Shown: positions 16,352-24,766 of the stretch, piece by piece
Layout: each line of letters opens with the position of its first letter
How positions within the stretch are numbered: position 1 is the first letter of the stretch
Assembly: GCA_023424395.1 (NCBI GenBank)
Contig: JAFADY010000013.1
Span: 1-28,509, forward strand
Source: Bacteroidota bacterium
GTDB lineage: Bacteria; Bacteroidota; Bacteroidia; Bacteroidales; Dysgonomonadaceae
DNA length: 28,509 bases
Direction of reading: 5' to 3'
Position numbers and translations under genes: made by a program
Notes under the pieces: model-generated
Seen by the model: the letters and a program-made list of their open reading frames with translations, nothing else
Database searches by the model: none
Told to the model about the DNA's origin: nothing

Positions 16352-18553
16352 ATGGAAGAACGGAAAAATCTGCACGAAGGATTAAAGCAATATTTTGGTT
16401 TCAGCACTTTCAAAGGAAATCAGCAAGCCATTATAGAAAGCATTTTATCCGGAAAGGATACTTTTGTTTTAATGCCCACCGGCGGAGGAAAATCATTGTG
16501 TTATCAATTGCCGGCCCTTCTTTCTGAAGGAACGGCCATAATTATATCGCCCCTGATCGCTTTAATGAAAAATCAGGTGGATGCCATGCGCAATTTCAGC
16601 GAAGAAGACGGCATAGCGCATTTTTTAAACTCTTCGCTCAATAAACATGAGATAGAAGACGTTAAAAACGATATACTTTCAGGCAAGACGAAACTTTTAT
16701 ACGTAGCTCCGGAATCTCTTACGAAATTAGAAAACGTTGAATTTCTACAGAACGTGCAAATTTCTTTTTACGCGGTTGATGAAGCGCATTGTATTTCGGA
16801 ATGGGGACACGATTTCCGGCCCGAATACCGCCGCATAAAACCCATCATCAGCGAGATTGGAGTGAGGCCTGTAATTGCCCTTACGGCAACGGCAACGCCG
16901 AAAGTACAACACGATATTCAGAAAACGCTCGGCATGTTGGATGCCGAAGTTTTTAAATCATCGTTTAATCGTCCCAATTTGTATTACGAAGTAAGGAGCA
17001 AAACCGACCACGTAGATAAAGATATTATAAAATATATCTTATCTCAGGGCACAAAATCGGGTATTGTTTATTGCCTAAGCCGAAAAAAAGTGGATGACTT
17101 TTCACAGATACTGCAAGCCAACGACATAAGGGCATTGCCTTATCATGCCGGCATGGACGCGGCCTCACGAAGCAACAACCAGGATTCGTTTCTGATGGAA
17201 CAGGCCGAAGTTATTGTGGCAACCATTGCCTTCGGCATGGGAATTGATAAACCCGATGTAAGGTACGTTATTCATTACGATATACCCAAAAGCCTGGAAG
17301 GATATTACCAGGAAACCGGCCGTTCGGGCCGCGACGGAGGCGAGGGAAAATGTATATCCTTTTACTCCAACAAAGACCTGCAAAAACTGGAACGTTTTAT
17401 GCAGGGAAAACCCGTTTCGGAGCAGGAGATCGGCAAACAACTCTTACTCGAGACCGCCGCTTACGCCGAAACATCGGTTTGCCGCAGAAAAATGCTTTTG
17501 CATTATTTCGGCGAAGACTATAACGAACCCAATTGTGGAAATTGCGATAATTGTTTAAATCCAAAAATTAAAGTGGAAGCAAAAGAATTACTTATCACCG
17601 TATTAGAAGCCATTACCGTGCTTAAAGAAAAGCACAAAGGAGATTATCTGATCAAATTTTTACTCGGCAAAGAAGCACCCGAGATAGAAACCTATGAACA
17701 CAACGAGCTTGAAGAGTTCGGTTCCGGTTCCGATGAAGAAGAAAGCACATGGGAAGCGGTAATCCGTCAGGCGCTACTGGATAACTATTTGAAAAAAGAC
17801 ATCGAGAATTACGGAATCCTGAAAATAACCAAAAAAGGAAAAGATTTCTTGAAATCACCCGTTGCCTTCAAAATAACGAAAGACGACGAGGAACCGGATG
17901 AAATAGACGAGCTGGAAAGCGAAGACGGCGTTGTCATGTCATCGGGAAGCGGAAATTCCGGCGCAGCCGATCCTGTGTTGTTTTCCATGATGAAGGATTT
18001 GCGAAAAAAAATATCGAAAAAACTCAATGTGCCGCCTTACGTAATTTTCCAGCCAACCTCGCTCGAAGCCATGGCAACGTCCTACCCCATCACGATGGAC
18101 GAATTGCAAAACATACCGGGTGTGGGAGCAGGAAAAGCAAAAAGATACGGAAAAGAATTTCTCGATCTTATCAAAAAACACGTAGAGGAGAACGAGATCA
18201 CTCGTCCCGAAGACTTGCGCGTGAAAACAGTAGCCAACAAATCTAAACTTAAAGTTTCTATCGTCCAGGGCATCGACAGAAAAGTCGCCCTCGATGACTT
18301 AGCCGAATCCAAAGGAATAGACTTCAACGAAATGTTGGCGGAAGTGGAAGCCATTGTTTATTCGGGAACAAAAATAAACATCAATTACTTCCTCGATGAA
18401 ATTATGGATAAAGATGTGCTGGACGATATTTACGAATATTTTAGAGAGGCAGAAACCGATAATATAGAGATAGCAATGGACGAGTTGCCCGATTATACCG
18501 AAACCGAAATTAGATTGGTACGCATCAAATTCTTTTCGGATATGGCGAATTAA
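16352..18553 (+). CDS. recQ: ATP-dependent DNA helicase RecQ
   Basis: A 3'-5' superfamily 2 helicase for recombination and fork repair. It carries the Walker A motif TGGGKS (43-48), the DEAH box (143-146) followed by the RecQ aromatic-rich loop (CISEWGHDFRPEY), and motif VI in QETGRSGRDGG. The RecQ-Ct zinc-binding region has a Cys set (VCRRKML, NCGNCDNCLNP), then a winged-helix segment and an HRDC domain at about 540-610 (PITMDELQNIPGVGAGKAKRYG). The C-terminus extends about 110 residues beyond HRDC with another helical module. At 733 residues it is the long RecQ form seen in Bacteroides-type genomes, where it also follows clpX. Confidence 0.96.
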   Translation: MEERKNLHEGLKQYFGFSTFKGNQQAIIESILSGKDTFVLMPTGGGKSLCYQLPALLSEGTAIIISPLIALMKNQVDAMRNFSEEDGIAHFLNSSLNKHEIEDVKNDILSGKTKLLYVAPESLTKLENVEFLQNVQISFYAVDEAHCISEWGHDFRPEYRRIKPIISEIGVRPVIALTATATPKVQHDIQKTLGMLDAEVFKSSFNRPNLYYEVRSKTDHVDKDIIKYILSQGTKSGIVYCLSRKKVDDFSQILQANDIRALPYHAGMDAASRSNNQDSFLMEQAEVIVATIAFGMGIDKPDVRYVIHYDIPKSLEGYYQETGRSGRDGGEGKCISFYSNKDLQKLERFMQGKPVSEQEIGKQLLLETAAYAETSVCRRKMLLHYFGEDYNEPNCGNCDNCLNPKIKVEAKELLITVLEAITVLKEKHKGDYLIKFLLGKEAPEIETYEHNELEEFGSGSDEEESTWEAVIRQALLDNYLKKDIENYGILKITKKGKDFLKSPVAFKITKDDEEPDEIDELESEDGVVMSSGSGNSGAADPVLFSMMKDLRKKISKKLNVPPYVIFQPTSLEAMATSYPITMDELQNIPGVGAGKAKRYGKEFLDLIKKHVEENEITRPEDLRVKTVANKSKLKVSIVQGIDRKVALDDLAESKGIDFNEMLAEVEAIVYSGTKININYFLDEIMDKDVLDDIYEYFREAETDNIEIAMDELPDYTETEIRLVRIKFFSDMAN

Positions 18554-18613
18554 CATTGTTCAAATAAACTATTATCTCAAATTGTCGTTATTTAAGGAGA
18601 TAGTACAAAAAGA

Positions 18614-20572
18614 ATGAAATATTTACAAAACATAAATAGCCCCCACGACCTAAAGAAATTAAAAATTGACCAGCTAAAAGATGTATGTGCCGATTTGAGA
18701 GAATTTATTATTGAACAACTCTCTAACAATCCCGGACATTTTGCATCGAGTTTGGGAACGGTAGAACTCACTGTTGCTCTGCATTATCTTTATAATACAC
18801 CATACGACCGGTTGGTTTGGGACGTCGGCCATCAGGCTTACAGCCACAAGATACTTACCGGAAGGCGCGATATTTTCCATACAAATAGAAAATTAAACGG
18901 GCTGTCAGGATTCACCAATCCCGCTGAAAGCGAATACGATACCTTTATTGCCGGGCATGCATCCACTTCCATTTCGGCTGCGCTGGGAATGGCCGTAGGC
19001 GCTTCTCTCAACGGAAAAGAAGAACGCCACGTTGTGGCCATTATCGGCGATGGCTCCATGACCGGAGGCTTGGCATACGAAGGATTAAACAATGCTTGTT
19101 CACAACCCAACAACCTGCTTATTATCCTCAACGATAACGACATGTCCATTGATAATAACGTGGGCGGAATTCAGGATTATTTGGTTAAAATGAATACTTC
19201 AACCAAATACAATCGGGTGCGAAACGAAGTGTACCAGAAAATCAAGAACCGTAAACTTATTGATGAGAAAAAGAAAAACACTTTGTTGCGTTTCAATAAC
19301 AGTGTAAAATCACTCATTACGCAGCAACAAAATTTGTTCGAAGGTTTCAATATCCGCTATTTCGGTCCTGTAAACGGACACGATATCACAGGGTTAATTC
19401 GTGTGCTTCGCAATATAAAAGACATGAAGGGCCCAAAACTCCTGCATATCAAAACAATAAAAGGCAAAGGTTTTAAACCTGCCGAAAAAGCCGCTACCAT
19501 TTGGCATGCGCCTGGTTTGTTTAACAAAATCACCGGAGAGCGTATCCTTAAAAACAAAAAAGATCAACCGCAGCTGTATCAAGATGTTTTCGGATATACC
19601 CTGGTAGAATTGGCCGAAAAAAACGAAAAAATTGTAGGCATAACGCCTGCCATGCCTACCGGATGCTCCATGACCCATATGATGAAAGACTTTCCCGAAA
19701 GGGTTTTCGACGTAGGGATTGCGGAATCTCACGCAGTTACTTTTTCGGCCGGGCTTGCCAAAGAAGGATTTATTCCGTTTTGCAACATCTACTCGTCTTT
19801 TATGCAGCGCGCTTACGACCAAGTTATTCACGATGTAGCTCTGCAGAAACTAAAAGTAATCATGTGTCTCGATAGGGCCGGATTGGTTGGAGAAGACGGC
19901 CCCACGCATCACGGCGTTTTCGATTTGGCTTATTTGAGGCCCATACCTAATTTGGTTATCGCAGCGCCGTACAATGAGCACGATCTTCGCAATTTGATGA
20001 ATACAGCCGTTTACGATAACGATGGCCCGTTCGTGATCCGCTATCCGCGCGGCCAAGGAGAAATGGTAGATTGGCAAAACCAAATGGAAACCATTCCAAT
20101 CGGGAAAGGCAGAAAATTGAAAAGTGGTAATGATATTGCGCTGCTTTCGATCGGAACAATCGGAAATCTTGCCGCATGCGCTATCCAAAAAGCTGAAGAA
20201 GAAGGCGTAAGCGTGGCCCATTACGATATGCTTTTTTTGAAACCCATCGATGGAGAATTACTCGAAAAAGTAGCCAAAAAATTTAAATACATTATTACGT
20301 TAGAAAACGGCGTAATCAACGGAGGAATGGGGGGCGCGGTTTTAGAATTCTTTGCTGAAAAAGGCATTAACGATGTACATGTTTTCAGAATGGGAATAGA
20401 CGATGAATTTGTAACACACGGTAGCGTAAAAGAACTGCAAAAATTAACCGGCATTGACGAAGAAGGTATATATCGGAAAATTATGGAGGTAGCCAAATTT
20501 TTCAAAAATGAACGCTTCAATGAAATCGCCACACCGGTTGTAAAATCGTACAATCTAATAGACAGAAAATAG
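18614..20572 (+). CDS. dxs: 1-deoxy-D-xylulose-5-phosphate synthase
   Basis: This thiamine-diphosphate enzyme condenses pyruvate and glyceraldehyde 3-phosphate, the first step of the MEP isoprenoid pathway. The ThDP/Mg motif GDGSMTGG is at 145-152 with its NDNDMSID continuation, and the catalytic glutamate is in DVGIAESHAV (E371). The Dxs signature DRAGLVGEDGPTHHG and the C-terminal transketolase domain are intact. A purine-rich AAGGAGA sits 13 nt upstream of the ATG, an unusually clear ribosome-binding site for this phylum. It follows recQ by 60 bp and precedes trkA by 52 bp. Confidence 0.97.
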   Translation: MKYLQNINSPHDLKKLKIDQLKDVCADLREFIIEQLSNNPGHFASSLGTVELTVALHYLYNTPYDRLVWDVGHQAYSHKILTGRRDIFHTNRKLNGLSGFTNPAESEYDTFIAGHASTSISAALGMAVGASLNGKEERHVVAIIGDGSMTGGLAYEGLNNACSQPNNLLIILNDNDMSIDNNVGGIQDYLVKMNTSTKYNRVRNEVYQKIKNRKLIDEKKKNTLLRFNNSVKSLITQQQNLFEGFNIRYFGPVNGHDITGLIRVLRNIKDMKGPKLLHIKTIKGKGFKPAEKAATIWHAPGLFNKITGERILKNKKDQPQLYQDVFGYTLVELAEKNEKIVGITPAMPTGCSMTHMMKDFPERVFDVGIAESHAVTFSAGLAKEGFIPFCNIYSSFMQRAYDQVIHDVALQKLKVIMCLDRAGLVGEDGPTHHGVFDLAYLRPIPNLVIAAPYNEHDLRNLMNTAVYDNDGPFVIRYPRGQGEMVDWQNQMETIPIGKGRKLKSGNDIALLSIGTIGNLAACAIQKAEEEGVSVAHYDMLFLKPIDGELLEKVAKKFKYIITLENGVINGGMGGAVLEFFAEKGINDVHVFRMGIDDEFVTHGSVKELQKLTGIDEEGIYRKIMEVAKFFKNERFNEIATPVVKSYNLIDRK

Positions 20573-20624
20573 GAAATTTGCCGACGGGCAAAAGCTATAT
20601 ACAATTTTTTTGAAAACTAACTAA

Positions 20625-21962
20625 ATGAAAATATTAATTGCCGGAGCAGGTGAAGTGGGCACGCATCTTGCCAAATTGTTGGGGCAAGAAAATCACGACA
20701 TCACTTTGATGGACGCCGAAAGAGAACGCTTGGTCACCATGCGCGATAACGCGGAGTTACTTACCTCTTTGGGAAACTGTACATCGTTAAAAGATTTGTC
20801 TGAAGCCGGCGTTGCAAACGCCGATCTATTTATCGGGGTTACCCCCGAGGAATCAAAAAACATGACCGCTTGTATGCTCGCATCGAATTTAGGGGCAAAA
20901 AAAACATTGGCACGCATTGATAATTACGAGTATATGCTGCCTAAAAATCAGGAATTTTTCGAAAAACTGGGCATTCATTCCATGATCTATCCCGAAATGA
21001 TGGCCGCCAAAGAAATTGTTCTCGCCCTCAAAACGCCGTGGACAAGGGTTTGGTGGGAACTTTCCAACAGTTCGGTCATTCTTTCGGGGGCAAAAATCAG
21101 AAGCAATGCTCCCATTGCCAATAAATACCTTCACGAACTTTCGAGATACGATAAAAAATTTCACATCGTAGCCATTAAACGAAACGCGCATACCATTATA
21201 CCTAAAGGTAACGATATGGTGCTTCCAAACGATATTCTGTATTTTACCACCCTGCGCCGCCACGTTGACGAGCTACCCGCCATTATGGGAAAAACCTCTT
21301 TCGAAACCAAGAACATCATGTTCATGGGCGGAAGCCGTATAACCATGCGCACGGTGCTTCACTTGCCTTCCAATGTCAATATAAAGATCATTGAACAGAG
21401 CAAAGAAAGAGCGGAAAAACTGGTAGAAATCATGCCGTCGAACGTAACCGTATTTTTAGGAGACGCCCGCGATGCGGAACTTCTACTGAGTGAAGGCATT
21501 ACGGATATGGACGCTTTTATTGCTCTTACGGGAAATTCCGAAGCAAATATCCTCGGGTGTATGATGGCAAAACAATACGGCGTAAAAAAAACCATCGCAG
21601 AAGTGGAAAATATGGACTATATAGCCATGGCTGAGCGTTTTGATATCGGATCGGTAATCAACAAGAAGCTCATTGCGGCAAGCAAAATTTACGAATTGTT
21701 GCTCAAGGCCGATGCATCGAACATAAAATGTTTGGCTTTTTCCAATGCCAATGTGGGCGAAGTAATAGCCAAACCCAACTCCAAAGTAACAAAGAAACTG
21801 ATAAAAAACCTCAATCTGCCGTCCGATATAACATTCGGAGCGCTCATCAGAAACGGAGAACCTATGCTTGTTGATGGCGAAACACTCATAGAGCCATACG
21901 ACCAAGTGGTGGTTTTTTTCCTTAATAAATCATTTAAAACAATAGAAAGCTTTTTCAATTAA
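20625..21962 (+). CDS. trkA: Trk potassium uptake NAD-binding regulatory protein TrkA
   Basis: The cytoplasmic gating subunit of the Trk potassium transporter. It is a tandem duplication of Rossmann-type RCK domain plus TrkA-C domain. The first nucleotide site is GAGEVG (7-12) and the second half begins at NIMFMGGSRITMRT. The length (445 residues) is standard for the double-RCK form. The second site is less canonical (GGSRIT rather than GxGxxG), so the halves may bind nucleotide unequally. It sits 52 bp upstream of trkH, its membrane partner. Confidence 0.95.
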   Translation: MKILIAGAGEVGTHLAKLLGQENHDITLMDAERERLVTMRDNAELLTSLGNCTSLKDLSEAGVANADLFIGVTPEESKNMTACMLASNLGAKKTLARIDNYEYMLPKNQEFFEKLGIHSMIYPEMMAAKEIVLALKTPWTRVWWELSNSSVILSGAKIRSNAPIANKYLHELSRYDKKFHIVAIKRNAHTIIPKGNDMVLPNDILYFTTLRRHVDELPAIMGKTSFETKNIMFMGGSRITMRTVLHLPSNVNIKIIEQSKERAEKLVEIMPSNVTVFLGDARDAELLLSEGITDMDAFIALTGNSEANILGCMMAKQYGVKKTIAEVENMDYIAMAERFDIGSVINKKLIAASKIYELLLKADASNIKCLAFSNANVGEVIAKPNSKVTKKLIKNLNLPSDITFGALIRNGEPMLVDGETLIEPYDQVVVFFLNKSFKTIESFFN

Positions 21963-22014
21963 CCGATAACCTTTTCTCATTTTCGGCAAAATATATTTTG
22001 CAAAAAACACAAAG

Positions 22015-23478
22015 ATGCGAAATTTCAATTTTCAGTACGTTCTCAGCAATATTGGTCTTGTAGTGATGATCGAATCCATCTTTATGTTAATTTCTGCTTT
22101 TGTGGGCGAATATTACAGTGAACCCGCAGCAAAAAGCCTTTACATTTCCACCCTTATCACATTCTTTTCCGGATTGATCATGTATTTGCCGGGAAGAAAA
22201 ACATCCGTAAAAAGAATTTCGAAAAGAGAAGTTTACTTAACGGTAACCATGGTATGGGTTTGTATGGCTTTATTCGGTACGTTGCCTTTTTTACTGGGTG
22301 GAGCCGTTCACAATTTCACCGATGCTTTTTTCGAAAGCATGTGCGGTTTTACCACCACCGGAAGCTCTACGCTGTTGAATATTGAAGCCTTCCCGAAATC
22401 GCTTCACTTCTGGCGAAGTTTCACACAATGGATAGGCGGTATCGGTATCCTGATCTTCGTGATGTCGTTCCTGCCATTTTTCGGCAATAGCAGCGCGTAT
22501 CTGTACAACGCCGAAGCCACCGGAATTGCCGAAGATCAGTTTAAATTTAAGATAAGCGATGTTGTAAAAAAAATGGCTGTTACTTATTTTTCCATCACTT
22601 TTGTAGGTTTTTTGTTCCTTTGGGCAGGCCCCATGGATGCTTTCGATTCTGCCTGTCATACCTTCTCTGCCATATCCACCGGAGGATTTTCTACGAAACA
22701 AGCCAGTATTTCTCATTTTAATTCGGCTTATACCGAATATATCATTATTATATTGATGTTTCTTGGCGGAGCCAATTTTATGCTGACTTACGGTTTATTT
22801 ACTAAATTATCTACAAAAATATTTCGCGATGAAGAATTTCGATGGTACGTAGGCATGATCGTTCTTTTTACCTTAATAATTGCCGTTACGCTCATGTTTA
22901 CGGATGTATTGACGGGGAGTATCGAAAATACTTTCAGAACCGTTCTTTTTCAGGTTGTAGCAGCAGTAACATCAAGCGGTTATGCCACGGTTGATTTTCT
23001 CACTTGGGGACAATTTTATTGGTTCTTGTTTCTGGCCATGGTGCTTTTTTGCGGAAGCGAAGGCTCCACTTCGGGGGGAATGAAAATTTCGCGTCTGATT
23101 GTACTGGTAAAAAACACACGCGTGGTTTTTAAAAGACAGGTTCATCCGCAAGCGCTTTATATGGTAAAAATAAACGGCAGAGTAATTTCCAACAAGGTAG
23201 TTGAGAAAGTACTCGCTTTTGTGTTCTTATATATAACCATCCTCGGGTTAAGCGCGATTGTTCTCAGTTACACCGGAATGACGTTTGACGAAGCCATAGG
23301 CGTTTCCGTTTCATCCATAAGCAGTTACGGTTTTGGACTGGGTACATACGGCCCTTCCGGCAATTTTGCTTCCGCTACCGATTTTGCCAAGTGGTTTCTC
23401 TGCTTTCTGATGCTGGTAGGCCGTTTAGAGGTTTTTACCGTGTTATCGTTATTCCTACCGAGTTTCTGGAGAAGGTAA
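22015..23478 (+). CDS. trkH: Trk potassium transporter membrane subunit TrkH
   Basis: A polytopic potassium-translocating subunit of the inner membrane. The four pseudo-repeated selectivity-filter loops are visible: CGFTTTGSS, SAISTGGFST, TSSGYATVD and SSISSYGFGLG, each between hydrophobic helices. The 487-residue length is typical. It is encoded directly after trkA, forming a complete Trk system. No terminator is evident before the next promoter at 23526. Confidence 0.95.
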   Translation: MRNFNFQYVLSNIGLVVMIESIFMLISAFVGEYYSEPAAKSLYISTLITFFSGLIMYLPGRKTSVKRISKREVYLTVTMVWVCMALFGTLPFLLGGAVHNFTDAFFESMCGFTTTGSSTLLNIEAFPKSLHFWRSFTQWIGGIGILIFVMSFLPFFGNSSAYLYNAEATGIAEDQFKFKISDVVKKMAVTYFSITFVGFLFLWAGPMDAFDSACHTFSAISTGGFSTKQASISHFNSAYTEYIIIILMFLGGANFMLTYGLFTKLSTKIFRDEEFRWYVGMIVLFTLIIAVTLMFTDVLTGSIENTFRTVLFQVVAAVTSSGYATVDFLTWGQFYWFLFLAMVLFCGSEGSTSGGMKISRLIVLVKNTRVVFKRQVHPQALYMVKINGRVISNKVVEKVLAFVFLYITILGLSAIVLSYTGMTFDEAIGVSVSSISSYGFGLGTYGPSGNFASATDFAKWFLCFLMLVGRLEVFTVLSLFLPSFWRR

Positions 23479-23525
23479 ATAATTTCACGCTTTATCGCAC
23501 TAATCCAATAACACAAATCATTTTA

Positions 23526-23555
23526 TTTGAAGATTAAAAAAAGTTGTTATCTTTG
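23526..23555 (+). promoter_or_regulatory. Promoter of the cobalamin-sensor/kinase cluster
   Basis: TTTG (23526-23529), 18 nt, then TATCTTTG (23548-23555), a perfect Bacteroidota promoter. Transcription would start near 23562. A 5-bp perfect inverted repeat with a 3-nt centre (GTAATGCTATTAC, 23555-23567) covers the start region and could be an operator, though it is short. The promoter shows that the cluster is transcribed separately from trkH. Confidence 0.65.
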
Positions 23556-23600
23556 TAATGCTATTACTATAGCCCTTCAAAAGGTTGTCAGTATAATTCA

Positions 23601-23660
23601 ATGAAGGAAAAACCGCTTCTGTCCGTACTGAGAAAAGCCATAAAAGAGATGTGCAAATAA
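23601..23660 (+). CDS. 19-residue leader ORF coupled to the cobalamin-binding protein
   Basis: An ATG at 23601 opens a 19-codon frame, MKEKPLLSVLRKAIKEMCK, ending in TAA at 23658-23660. The last A of the stop is the first base of the next gene's ATG (TAATG), the classical arrangement for translational re-initiation. It begins about 40 nt after the predicted transcription start. The peptide is basic and amphipathic, with no known homologue that I recognise. Translation is inferred only from position and coupling. Confidence 0.4.
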   Translation: MKEKPLLSVLRKAIKEMCK

Positions 23661-24307
23661 TGCAGAATAGTGTACATTATGAAAAATTCCTAAACGCTTT
23701 ATTGGAAGGCGATAGAAACTTGTGTTCTGAAATCACTCGTAAAGAATTGAATAACAACGAGTCAATTTTAGAGCTCTATGAGCATTTATTAAAAATTTCC
23801 CTTTATGAAATAGGTGAACTTTGGGAATATAACAAAATCAGCGTGGCGACGGAGCATTTAGCATCAGCTATAATCGAAGCGCTGTTAAATGAAATTTATC
23901 CTTCGATACAATCCAATAAAAGCACCCAAAAGTCAGTAGTCCTAACTTGCGTTGAAGACGAATTTCATCGGGTTGGACTCAGGATGGTGGGAGATGTTTT
24001 TGAATTGTACGGTTGGAATACAATCTTTTTGGGTGCGAATACTCCTACCAATGAATTAATTAAGCTGCTTCATAAAAAAACTCCCGATATTTTGGCCATC
24101 TCCATAAGCTTGTTTTTCCATATTCCGCTTCTTGAGGATATGATTCAAAAAATCAGGTCAGAATTTCCCGATTTATTGATCTTCTTGGGCGGACAAGCTT
24201 TTAAACACGGCGGAGAAGAAGTGATATCGAAATACAAAAATGTGATGTATTTCGCCGATTTATACAGTTTGAATGAAATCCTTAAAATAGTTTATCAACA
24301 TGCATAG
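23660..24307 (+). CDS. Stand-alone cobalamin-binding protein with CarH-type Wx9EH motif
   Basis: A 215-residue cytoplasmic protein with two parts. A helical-bundle cap (about 1-85) carries Trp55, nine residues, then Glu65-His66, exactly the Wx9EH signature described for CarH-type B12 photoreceptors. A Rossmann-like B12-binding domain (about 90-213) has the lower-ligand histidine, His103, in EFHRVG and the glycine-rich LGGQAF loop. The usual DxHxxG reads ExHxxG here. There is no MerR helix-turn-helix, so it cannot act by binding DNA like CarH. A GTG at 23651 is also in frame, but the ATG at 23660 forms TAATG with the leader ORF. It overlaps the next gene by 8 nt. Light sensing is inferred; a plain adenosylcobalamin sensor or a corrinoid carrier remains possible. 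Confidence 0.8.
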   Translation: MQNSVHYEKFLNALLEGDRNLCSEITRKELNNNESILELYEHLLKISLYEIGELWEYNKISVATEHLASAIIEALLNEIYPSIQSNKSTQKSVVLTCVEDEFHRVGLRMVGDVFELYGWNTIFLGANTPTNELIKLLHKKTPDILAISISLFFHIPLLEDMIQKIRSEFPDLLIFLGGQAFKHGGEEVISKYKNVMYFADLYSLNEILKIVYQHA

Positions 24308-24761
24308 AAACGACCTCTTAGAAAACGCAAATAAAATCAATAATTTTAGTCAATTAACTCATCAAGAATATTTTCAGAAATCGGAACTATTGATAAATAA
24401 TATGAATAGTTTGATGATGGAACGCAAAGATTTAGAAAAACTTATTGGCAAAGACAATGAGCGAATGATGAAAGACAATCACGCTAATCACGTTCGCTTT
24501 ATAGCATCAATATTAAAGAATTATAATCCGGAAGTATTGCTTGACACCGTTTTATGGGTGTTCCGCGCATATCGCAGTCATGGATTTTCCACCAATTATT
24601 GGGCAACCCAATTAAATTCATGGATGATAATACTCAAAGAAGCATTATCACCTGAAAGTTATGCCGAAGTTTATCCATTATACGAATGGATGCAAATAAA
24701 TATACCTTTGTTCGTAAAATTATCGGACGAGAAACTCGATAACACTAATTCTCTGCATTAA
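24300..24761 (+). CDS. Small helical protein of unknown family between sensor and kinase
   Basis: I do not recognise this 153-residue protein. It has no signal peptide or membrane segment and appears entirely alpha-helical. An N-terminal charged part (about 1-65) contains a heptad-like stretch with SLMMERKDLEKLIGKDNERM. A compact second half (about 66-140) is rich in Trp and Tyr (LWVFRAYRSHGFS, NYWATQLNSWMIIL, YPLYEWMQ). The size and helical layout could suit a globin-like or phycobilisome-like sensor fold, but no haem or bilin ligand can be assigned. Its ATG lies inside the last codons of the cobalamin-protein gene (8-nt overlap) and the kinase follows after 5 bp, so the three products are made together. 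Confidence 0.7.
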   Translation: MHRNDLLENANKINNFSQLTHQEYFQKSELLINNMNSLMMERKDLEKLIGKDNERMMKDNHANHVRFIASILKNYNPEVLLDTVLWVFRAYRSHGFSTNYWATQLNSWMIILKEALSPESYAEVYPLYEWMQINIPLFVKLSDEKLDNTNSLH

Positions 24762-24766
24762 AATAT

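Noticed and set aside
23651..23659. GTG start for the B12-binding protein
   Set aside because: The ATG three codons later forms a TAATG junction with the leader ORF and gives the same domain; GTG adds only three residues.
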